A DNA stretch of 9,343 bases from assembly GCA_964493125.1 (NCBI GenBank), contig CAZBMS010000056.1, positions 1 to 9,343 of the forward strand. The letters are read 5' to 3'. A program made the translations under genes and the position numbers. The notes beneath the pieces were generated by a model. The model saw only the letters and a program-made list of their open reading frames with translations, was not told where the DNA came from and did not search any database. Shown here one piece after another: positions 1-6,139 of the stretch. The stretch is from QGNO01 sp964493125. Lineage in GTDB: Bacteria; Chloroflexota; Dehalococcoidia; Lucifugimonadales; QGNO01. Every line of letters begins with the position of its first letter. Positions within the stretch are counted from its first letter, which is position 1.

Positions 1-843
1 GGGAGCCGCACTAACTATGTGGAGTTCTGCATCTATCGATCTAGTAGGTTGTAGCCAGCCAGGATAGGTTAATACCTCTCCTCTCCGAACGTTTTGATGG
101 GATATCCCTGACAAATTCACTGCAAGTCTTGTGCCAGGCTTAACACAAAGTTCACTCTTGCCGTGAGTTTGGAGACCGCGAATTCGAGCAGTTTCATTAG
201 ATAATATTAGCTGAACATCTTTTCCTACGGACAATTCTCCGTCAATCAGAGTTCCAGTTACAACTGGACCAAAACCAGGCATTACAAAAGAACGATCTAT
301 TGGTAATCTGGGTAGGCCGATGTTTCGGCTAGGCGTGACTTGGTTAACAATAAGATCAATTTGCTCCAATAGGTTCTCGAGCCCTTGGCCAGTTACGGAC
401 GAAGTAGGCACAATCGGAGCTTTTTCTAAATAGGAATCCTCTAAAAGACTCGATATTTCCTCAACTACAAACTGTAACCAGTCTTCATCCACTAAGTCAG
501 CCTTAGAAATTGCGACAATAACACGATTCACATTTAGTATCTTTAGTATGGTCAGATGTTCTAATGTCTGAGGCATTACAGACTCGTCTGCTGCAATTAC
601 TAATAGAGCAATGTCTATGCCTCCCACTCCAGCAAGCATATTGCTTATGAAGCGTTCGTGCCCAGGAACATCCACTAAGCTTACTTCGCGACCACTTGGC
701 AGCTTTAGCAAAGCAAATCCAAGATCGATGGTCATGCCCCGTTTTTTCTCTTCTTCAAGCCGATCGGGGTCGATGCCAGTCATAGCCTTTACTAACAATG
801 ACTTGCCGTGATCCACGTGCCCGGCTGTTCCGATTACGAACAT
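1..843 (-). CDS. selB: Selenocysteine-specific translation elongation factor SelB, N-terminal 281 residues (runs off the left edge)
   Basis: SelB is the EF-Tu-like GTPase that carries Sec-tRNA(Sec) to the ribosome at UGA codons marked by a SECIS hairpin. The frame is open from an ATG at 843 to base 1. Visible motifs are G1 GHVDHGKS (residues 8-15), the switch I stretch RGMTIDLGF (35-43), G3 DVPGH (58-62), G4 SKAD (113-116) and G5 TSS (147-149). Domain 2 follows, with the SelB-like stretch FVMPGFGPVVTGTL (186-199). The EEKKRGMTIDLGFA block and LAGVGGID (70-77) separate SelB from EF-Tu and IF2. The C-terminal winged-helix SECIS-binding domains lie outside the window. An in-frame stop eight codons before the ATG supports this start, but I see no convincing Shine-Dalgarno. 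It lies 80 bp after hemW on the same strand and is probably cotranscribed. G1 ends in Ser rather than the usual Thr, a conservative change. Confidence 0.93.
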   Translation of the reverse strand, partial: MFVIGTAGHVDHGKSLLVKAMTGIDPDRLEEEKKRGMTIDLGFALLKLPSGREVSLVDVPGHERFISNMLAGVGGIDIALLVIAADESVMPQTLEHLTILKILNVNRVIVAISKADLVDEDWLQFVVEEISSLLEDSYLEKAPIVPTSSVTGQGLENLLEQIDLIVNQVTPSRNIGLPRLPIDRSFVMPGFGPVVTGTLIDGELSVGKDVQLILSNETARIRGLQTHGKSELCVKPGTRLAVNLSGISHQNVRRGEVLTYPGWLQPTRSIDAELHIVSAAP

Positions 844-923
844 ATTTACCCACAGAGAATCGTTTCAATTAGCTTTAGAATGTTGAGGCTAGCATCTTGC
901 TGCCATAGCTTGCAAACTAACTA

Positions 924-2144
924 TTAAGTGATTAAGAATCTGTGAAACACTTCGTTTCCCAGCAGTTTGCCTGAATCTGTGAGAGTTAGCCGGCAATTGT
1001 TCCATTCAATCAGGCCGAGGGTTATTAATTCTGTTATTTGGTTCCCATAAATGTCCGAGAGCGTAGCGTCAAACCGTTTTCTAAACAGTTTTGCTGATAC
1101 CCCTTCGCCCAATCTCAATCCTAGGATCATTGTCTCAGCCATCTCTGTTCCTTTGTTTATGTCCTCAAAGACTTCAAACAATCCGTGTTGTTGAATGAGC
1201 TCTAAGTCGCAAAGGGTATTTGGGAGACCATCAACAATCGCCATATATCTTCTAGGAGACTTCAAATTGGAGAATCTTTTACTTTTTAGGTATGAATGTG
1301 CACCTGGTCCTACCCCTAAGTAAGACTGGTTGCGCCAGTATTGTAGGTTGTGTAGGCTTTCATACCCTGGTAAACACCAATTGGATATCTCGTATTGTAT
1401 ATATCCCTCATCACGCGCTAAATTTTGAGCCAATTGATACATGTCCGCACTAGTATCAGAATCCGGCTCCGGAACTTTGCCCATTTTTACCCAGCTTGCT
1501 AATGGTGTCTCTGGTTCGATGGCTAGACCATACATTGATATGTGTTCTGGGCGAGCATCAAGTACGCCTTCGACCGTGGTTCTCCAATGAGACAGACTTT
1601 GATATGGCAAACCGTACATTAGGTCAAGATTGATGTTTGTAAAACCAGCTTCACGGGCTGCTCTAAATGATTCAATGGCTTGTTCAGCGGTGTGACGTCG
1701 GCCGAGAAATCGTAGAAGCTCATCATCCAAACTCTGAACACCGATAGAAAGACGATTCACTCCATAATTAAGCCACTCAGATGCTTTATCTTGGGTTATA
1801 TCGCCGGGGTTGCTTTCTAGCGTCGTCTCTCTTAGGTTACTTATATCAAAAGCGGTATTAACTTTGTCGATGATTCGTAATATGTCTGATGGCGGTACAT
1901 AGGACGGAGTTCCTCCTCCGAAAAATATGGTTTTAATTTTCTGTTTTGTTTTATTGAGTAAGTTTTGGCCCCAGAATGATAACTCCGACTCAACGGAAGA
2001 CATATATTTAGGGATAAGTTTCTCTATTCCGGAGTAAGTGTTGAAATCGCAATAGGGGCATTTTGTTTCACAGAATGGAATATGAACGTAAAGTCCAATA
2101 ACTTCGGTGGTAGTTTCACTATTATTGATTTTCAGGGCATTCAT
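924..2144 (-). CDS. hemW: HemW, heme chaperone of the radical SAM family (formerly called oxygen-independent coproporphyrinogen oxidase-like)
   Basis: This 406-residue protein is full length for HemW. The radical SAM cluster motif CX3CX2C is at Cys25, Cys29 and Cys32 (FCETKCPYCDF). Phe34 follows, where true HemN has a fourth Cys, and that favours HemW over HemN. Other family motifs are GGGTPS (76-81, SAM binding), a conserved stretch at 130-138 (NRLSIGVQS), YEISNW (251-256), GVGPGAHSY (277-285) and a HemN-type C-terminal domain from about residue 320 to 400. HemW binds heme and is thought to deliver it to membrane cytochromes; family members lack proven coproporphyrinogen oxidase activity. 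The ATG at 2144 is the only reasonable start, and no strong ribosome binding site is seen. The 106-bp leader after the glutaredoxin gene contains inverted repeats. selB follows 80 bp downstream. Confidence 0.93.
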   Translation of the reverse strand: MNALKINNSETTTEVIGLYVHIPFCETKCPYCDFNTYSGIEKLIPKYMSSVESELSFWGQNLLNKTKQKIKTIFFGGGTPSYVPPSDILRIIDKVNTAFDISNLRETTLESNPGDITQDKASEWLNYGVNRLSIGVQSLDDELLRFLGRRHTAEQAIESFRAAREAGFTNINLDLMYGLPYQSLSHWRTTVEGVLDARPEHISMYGLAIEPETPLASWVKMGKVPEPDSDTSADMYQLAQNLARDEGYIQYEISNWCLPGYESLHNLQYWRNQSYLGVGPGAHSYLKSKRFSNLKSPRRYMAIVDGLPNTLCDLELIQQHGLFEVFEDINKGTEMAETMILGLRLGEGVSAKLFRKRFDATLSDIYGNQITELITLGLIEWNNCRLTLTDSGKLLGNEVFHRFLIT

Positions 2145-2163
2145 ATCCGGTTCGTTCTTTAGA

Positions 2164-2225
2164 ATGTTGGTTAAACATTACTCGGAAATGAGTCATTGCT
2201 TCATAATAATGACTTGAACCAACAT
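2164..2225 (-). repeat. Nested inverted repeats in the hemW leader
   Basis: The gap between the glutaredoxin gene and hemW holds an outer perfect 9-bp inverted repeat (ATGTTGGTT at 2164-2172 with AACCAACAT at 2217-2225). Inside it is a perfect 7-bp repeat (AGTCATT at 2191-2197 with AATGACT at 2208-2214) around a 10-nt loop. A third, 4-bp pairing (ACTC 2180-2183 with GAGT 2190-2193) overlaps the left arm of the inner repeat, so the two cannot form together. In the minus-strand transcript the structure ends 19 nt before the hemW ATG. No T run follows, so a standard intrinsic terminator is unlikely. A processing site, a leader structure or a protein-binding site are all possible. Confidence 0.5.
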
Positions 2226-2250
2226 CCAGATATTCGTGATATCCATCGCT

Positions 2251-2508
2251 TTATATCATTGATAAAGCTTCTAATTTTTTTAGTAACTCTGGGTTACTAG
2301 GCTCAACGAGGACTGATCCGTCGGGGAATATTAGCGTTGGTATTATCTGGAGTCCACCGTTGATATTCTTCACTTTAGTTACAGCTTCTGTGTCTTCAGA
2401 TATGTCTATCCACGTGTGTGGGACGGAATGCTTGTTCAGTATATGTTTAGCTCTAACACAGTCTCCGCACCAAGGCGCCCCATAAACTACCAGCTTTTCG
2501 GTTTCCAT
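2251..2508 (-). CDS. Glutaredoxin-like, mycoredoxin-type thiol oxidoreductase
   Basis: This 85-residue protein has a single thioredoxin fold. The active site is WCGDC with Cys14 and Cys17, the cis-proline is in IIPT (Pro57), and the C-terminal half carries NGG (50-52) and FPDGS-x-L-x-x-PS (61-71). That pattern resembles actinobacterial mycoredoxin-1, and the length fits. The likely role is cytoplasmic reduction of protein disulfides or mixed disulfides with a low-molecular-weight thiol; which thiol cannot be told from here. The ATG at 2508 has a good Shine-Dalgarno, GGAG (plus-strand 2517-2520), 8 nt upstream. The gene lies between ychF (54 bp upstream) and hemW in the minus-strand operon, with an inverted repeat in each flanking gap. 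Both active-site positions are cysteine, so it is not itself a selenoprotein despite selB nearby. Confidence 0.87.
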   Translation of the reverse strand: METEKLVVYGAPWCGDCVRAKHILNKHSVPHTWIDISEDTEAVTKVKNINGGLQIIPTLIFPDGSVLVEPSNPELLKKLEALSMI

Positions 2509-2532
2509 ATTTATTGCTCCGATACGCCAATT

Positions 2533-2554
2533 ATGGGAAGCTGCATTTTCCCAT
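2533..2554 (-). repeat. Perfect 7-bp inverted repeat between ychF and the glutaredoxin gene
   Basis: ATGGGAA (2533-2539) pairs with TTCCCAT (2548-2554) around an 8-nt loop. It lies 8 bp past the ychF stop and ends 24 bp before the glutaredoxin ATG. The minus-strand transcript has no U run after it, so it looks more like an intercistronic stability or processing hairpin than a terminator. Confidence 0.45.
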
Positions 2555-2562
2555 TAAATCGT

Positions 2563-3657
2563 TTATACATTGAATAGAAAGTTTATCACGTCTCCGTCTT
2601 TTACTAAGTAGGTTTTGCCTTCAGAGCGAACCAATCCTTTGCGTTTCGCGTCTGCCATTGAGCCTGAGGCAATAAGGTCATGATATGCGACTGTCTCAGC
2701 CCTAATAAAGCCACGTTCTATGTCTGAATGAATTCGTCTAGCAGCTAGAGCTGCACCCGTGTTGTTTGATATGGTCCAAGCTCGAACTTCGTCAGGTCCA
2801 ACCGTTAGGAAAGATACAAGTCCCAGTAATTGATAGGAAGATTGAATCACCCTGTCATAAGCTGATTGCCCTGCTCCCAATGAATCCCTAAAAGTTTTTT
2901 CCTCTTCTTCATCCATCGAAGCTAACTCTTCTTCTAGCTGGGCACACATTGCGATGCTACTGAAACCATGCCCTTCAATTTGTTTATTAAGTTCTTCCTC
3001 AAGACGCGCCGCATTTATTAGTTGTTCCTCTCCAATGTTCATCAATACTAACAATGGCTTTGCAGTCAATAGTTGGAATACACTTATTTGTTGCAGATCA
3101 GATTTGTCGATGTCTTGGTCCTTTATGGCTATTCCTTGCCCGAGGTTTTGCCGGATTCTTTCTAATAGGGTATGTTCCTTACTAATTTTGGTCCTTTCTG
3201 CCGCACTGGCTCCCTTGGTTTCGGCATCCAATTTAGATAGCCGACGTTCTAGGAGGACTACGTCAGATAAATTCAGTTCAATCAAAAGAGTATCGAGATC
3301 TCTCAAGGGGTCTATGCCAGTGCTAGTGTGAGGAACGGAAGGGTTTTCGAATGCCCTAACTACCAAGACTAAAGCGTCAGTTGCCTGGAGTTCGTTAAGA
3401 TATTTGCCGCTTATTCCATGATCCTTCCCTAGTCCTTCTGGGGTTGCAGGAACATCAATATAATGTACCTCTGCTTGCGTCACTTTTTTGGGGTTAAAGA
3501 TTTTGGCTAAGGAACTTAGGCGTGAATCAGGTACTTTAGCAATTCCAATATTAGGATCTACTGAGCCGCTTGTTGCTGTGGATGCACTACCTCTAGTAAG
3601 AGCGTTAAATACGGTCGTTTTCCCACTTTTAGCAAGACCTATTATGCCAAGTTTCAT
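2563..3657 (-). CDS. ychF: YchF/OLA1-family P-loop NTPase, divergent in the G motifs
   Basis: At 364 residues this has the usual YchF length. YchF is an Obg-related, usually ATP-preferring NTPase that associates with ribosomes and has been linked to oxidative stress responses. The P-loop is GLAKSGKT (7-14), where YchF normally has GLPNVGKS. The switch region contains DPNIGIAKVPDSRL (34-47). G3 reads DVPA (68-71) instead of DxxG. G4 is the YchF-type NxxE (Asn207-Glu210), which fits relaxed nucleotide specificity. A long charged helical region spans about 130-265. The C-terminal TGS domain (about 278-364) is well conserved: EVRAWTI (290-296), IHSDIERGFIRAE (309-321), and the EGKTYLVKDGDVI stretch ending in FNV. 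The ATG at 3657 is 7 bp after the kinase stop, so the two are surely cotranscribed. The altered G1 and G3 suggest a distinct subfamily; the TGS domain leaves little doubt about the family. Confidence 0.9.
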   Translation of the reverse strand: MKLGIIGLAKSGKTTVFNALTRGSASTATSGSVDPNIGIAKVPDSRLSSLAKIFNPKKVTQAEVHYIDVPATPEGLGKDHGISGKYLNELQATDALVLVVRAFENPSVPHTSTGIDPLRDLDTLLIELNLSDVVLLERRLSKLDAETKGASAAERTKISKEHTLLERIRQNLGQGIAIKDQDIDKSDLQQISVFQLLTAKPLLVLMNIGEEQLINAARLEEELNKQIEGHGFSSIAMCAQLEEELASMDEEEEKTFRDSLGAGQSAYDRVIQSSYQLLGLVSFLTVGPDEVRAWTISNNTGAALAARRIHSDIERGFIRAETVAYHDLIASGSMADAKRKGLVRSEGKTYLVKDGDVINFLFNV

Positions 3658-3664
3658 ATGAGTG

Positions 3665-5971
3665 CTACTGAATCGCGATTAGCTTGCCTTCAATGGTAGG
3701 AATAAAAAGTTTTCCATACGCTATTACTGGCGAGGATATCACCATTCCTTCTACGGATATTTCCCACTTCTTTTCCCCAGAAGAGATATCAAATCCATAT
3801 ATTGTGCCGTTGGCAGTTGGTTGAACTATGCTTTGACCACTCACGATAGGCGCAGAGTAGATCAGGCCCAAGTCATCTGTTTCCCATTCGGTTAAACCGG
3901 AGGTTAGGTTTAAAGCGACTAGTTTTCCTTTAGTTGTGCTTACAAAAAGGTTTTCCCCATTTGTAGCCATATCGCCAACCACTACTGCGCGAAGATTGTT
4001 AGTCCACTGTAGGCCTGGTATTGGATCTGGCCTTGGCGCGATATTCCAAACCCAAAATTGCAGCCACCAACGCCAGTACGCCTTTTGAAAAGCCATTTTC
4101 TTCTGCGTATGATCAAATGCGACTACAATTCCACTTCTTGTTGCAACGTAAGTTAGGTCATTTACAATGATAGTGGAGTTGTCCACGCCTGAACTTAGGT
4201 TAACCTGATGCCTTAAAGTTCCATTATTAGCATCGAGCATATAGAGCTCTCTGTCTTGTCCTCCAAACACTACTATTCCCTTGTCTACACTCGCAGGTCC
4301 AACAACCCAGTTTTCAGTCGTCTTGTACCATCTCTCAGCGCCAGTAAGTGCATCTAATGCGTAAATATTGTTGTCGGAAGATCCTACGTATAAGACTCCT
4401 TCAACAACGGTAGGTGCGCTATATATAGCTGCACCTGTCTTGTAACTCCAAACTAATTCCCCAGTTTTGTACTTAAGGGCTATGAGAGTCCCATCACGCA
4501 AGCCCCAGTAGAGTAGGTCTTGAGCTACTGTTGGGAGCGAATTAGGTTGCACATGAAGAGGATATTCCCAGACAAGAGCGCCCGTTTCTGAATTCAATGC
4601 GACGATTCGTAAATCGTTAGTACCAATGAATGCTAGCCCTCCAGCTACTGCTGCAGATCCAATTATTGGCCCGTCGGCGTCAAAACTCCAGGCTATAGTG
4701 CCTATTGGGTCGTATTCGAAATCCGGTACCTGGCCGGTATGGAATGAGTCTCGCTGTGCGGTTACCCATTCTTCTGGTCCAGGATTTGAGCTAATCGTGC
4801 TCGAAGGATCTGGTAGGGGAGGGCGTACTTCCATTAGGTTGAACCCCCACCATCCCAAAAAAATTGTTAATAGGAATAGGGTAGCTATCGAATGTGACCT
4901 TTTCCTTCTCTTGAGTGTGGCCCAGTAACGTGATATTAAACGGTGCTCTTCGTCAGTAGTAATGGTTGGCTGTTCTTTTAGAGAACCCCAACAGTTCGTG
5001 CATCTAGTCGCAGTTGCCGAATTTCCGGTACCACAATGTGCACAGAAGGCTCTTTCATCGGTGTCTTCTGTTGGCTTGTCCAACGCTGCGTCTGATAGAT
5101 TAGGCTGCTCTACTTCCGATGATTTTTTTGTACCAAACACTGGTTTTCGGGCAAGTTTGGGACCAGCTGCGCTAACCAATTGCTTAACAAATTCACTACA
5201 TGACTTGTATCGCTTCTCAGCATTGAAATCGAGGGCTTTTAAAATAACTTTGTCCACAGCCTCTGGGAACTCTTTCACTAGCGAAGAAATAGGTGGGATG
5301 TTGCCTTGACTTTGCTTTGCAAGGACTGAATGAGGAGTTAGTGCGTCGTAAGGTAACTCTCCACTTAATAGCTCATATGCAATTATAGCTAATGAATAAA
5401 GGTCACTGAGGGGATTGTAATGAAGCCCTTCGTTTTGTTCGGGGGCAGAATAAATAGGTGAAGGCGAGTTTACAGTTGTTCTAACTAAAGGTGGGCTATT
5501 TTCAACCAGCCTAGCAATTCCGAAATCCGATATAAGCACATCTCCAGATTCTCTGTCATAGAAGATGTTGCTGGGTTTAAGGTCACGGTGAAGAATGTTC
5601 TTGGTTTGGGCGAAATCCAAAGCTGTTGCTACATTTTTTACTATATGGATAACTTCACCGAGAGGCATAGAGTCCCCTGTAAGAGTTTTTAGAGAAGGGA
5701 AAGGGACATACTCCATGATAATGGCGGTTTCTCCCTCGACCATCTCAACGGATTTTACGGGGACAATGTTTGAGTGTTTAAGTTGAGTTACTATCTCCAT
5801 TTCTTCCAGAAATGCTTTAAGTCCTTGATCTTCCGTAGCAAAATAAGAGCGCAACTTTTTAACGACTAAGTCGTTATTGTTTTCGACGTCCTTAGCTTTG
5901 AAAGCTGAAGACACCCCAGATGTCCCCAATTGTTCAGTAGTTTGGTATCTGCCTTCGTTAATTGGGTTCAT
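3665..5971 (-). CDS. Membrane Ser/Thr protein kinase with zinc ribbon and extracytoplasmic PQQ-type beta-propeller
   Basis: This 768-residue protein has four parts. (1) A Hanks-type kinase domain, residues about 8-268: weak glycine loop LGTSGVSS (15-22), Lys38, alpha-C Glu57, HRDLKPSN (128-135), DFG (149-151), an activation segment with Thr165/Thr166, SAPEQ (175-179) and Asp190. All key catalytic residues are present, so it should be active. (2) A zinc ribbon with Cys310, Cys313, Cys324 and Cys327. (3) One transmembrane helix at about 361-380 after a basic stretch, so the kinase is cytoplasmic. (4) A BamB/PQQ-like propeller, about 400-768, with repeats of the type ALD-x-x-TG-x-x-x-W near 457, 497, 537, 577, 617, 686 and 726. 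The outer domain probably senses envelope ligands or damage; the ligand is unknown. An odd aromatic insert (YWRWWLQFWVW, 632-642) interrupts the propeller. It is the first gene of the minus-strand operon, directly before ychF. No Shine-Dalgarno precedes the ATG. Confidence 0.9.
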   Translation of the reverse strand: MNPINEGRYQTTEQLGTSGVSSAFKAKDVENNNDLVVKKLRSYFATEDQGLKAFLEEMEIVTQLKHSNIVPVKSVEMVEGETAIIMEYVPFPSLKTLTGDSMPLGEVIHIVKNVATALDFAQTKNILHRDLKPSNIFYDRESGDVLISDFGIARLVENSPPLVRTTVNSPSPIYSAPEQNEGLHYNPLSDLYSLAIIAYELLSGELPYDALTPHSVLAKQSQGNIPPISSLVKEFPEAVDKVILKALDFNAEKRYKSCSEFVKQLVSAAGPKLARKPVFGTKKSSEVEQPNLSDAALDKPTEDTDERAFCAHCGTGNSATATRCTNCWGSLKEQPTITTDEEHRLISRYWATLKRRKRSHSIATLFLLTIFLGWWGFNLMEVRPPLPDPSSTISSNPGPEEWVTAQRDSFHTGQVPDFEYDPIGTIAWSFDADGPIIGSAAVAGGLAFIGTNDLRIVALNSETGALVWEYPLHVQPNSLPTVAQDLLYWGLRDGTLIALKYKTGELVWSYKTGAAIYSAPTVVEGVLYVGSSDNNIYALDALTGAERWYKTTENWVVGPASVDKGIVVFGGQDRELYMLDANNGTLRHQVNLSSGVDNSTIIVNDLTYVATRSGIVVAFDHTQKKMAFQKAYWRWWLQFWVWNIAPRPDPIPGLQWTNNLRAVVVGDMATNGENLFVSTTKGKLVALNLTSGLTEWETDDLGLIYSAPIVSGQSIVQPTANGTIYGFDISSGEKKWEISVEGMVISSPVIAYGKLFIPTIEGKLIAIQ

Positions 5972-6139
5972 ATAAAATACTTAGACCAATTGGGAATCTG
6001 GATTGTGTGAAGTGCATTTGATAGATCTGTAAATCAATAGGGAAATATAGTTGATTTTCATAGTGGCTTCGAAATAGGTTAGTGTAAGGTGTTTGGTATG
6101 TCAACGAAGGAGTATTGACCCTTTGGCAGACTATTTGGG
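5972..6139. promoter_or_regulatory. Divergent intergenic region between the kinase operon and holA
   Basis: These 168 bp must hold the start signals of both the leftward kinase operon and rightward holA, because no other gene lies between. I see no consensus sigma-70 pair on either strand. The best minus-strand candidate is a TATATT box (plus-strand 6046-6051) with a poor TTCGAA about 18 bp upstream. An 8-bp palindrome CCAATTGG (5986-5993) sits 14 bp before the kinase ATG, and the AATTGGG within it also occurs at 5960-5966. A short dyad TTGAT/ATCAA lies near 6019-6038. None is strong enough to name a regulator. Confidence 0.4.

Noticed and set aside
611..811. Plus-strand open frame of 66 codons
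   Set aside because: It lies antisense to the GTPase core of selB, whose frame carries all G motifs; the plus-strand product shows no family features.
844..923. hemW-selB gap examined for tRNA-Sec or a terminator
   Set aside because: 80 bp is too short for a full selC plus signals; there is no acceptor-stem pairing, CCA end or hairpin with a T run.
2954..3331. Plus-strand open frame of 125 codons
   Set aside because: Antisense shadow of ychF with Ser/Arg/Cys-rich low-information sequence and no motif.
4626..5309. Two plus-strand open frames opposite the kinase gene
   Set aside because: Both are antisense to the zinc-ribbon, membrane and propeller coding sequence, which is clearly real; neither has a ribosome site or recognisable domain.
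5952..6110. Perfect 8-bp inverted repeat CCTTCGTT (5952-5959) / AACGAAGG (6103-6110) flanking the divergent gap
   Set aside because: One arm lies in kinase codons and the arms are about 140 bp apart; an 8-bp match is fairly likely by chance over this length.
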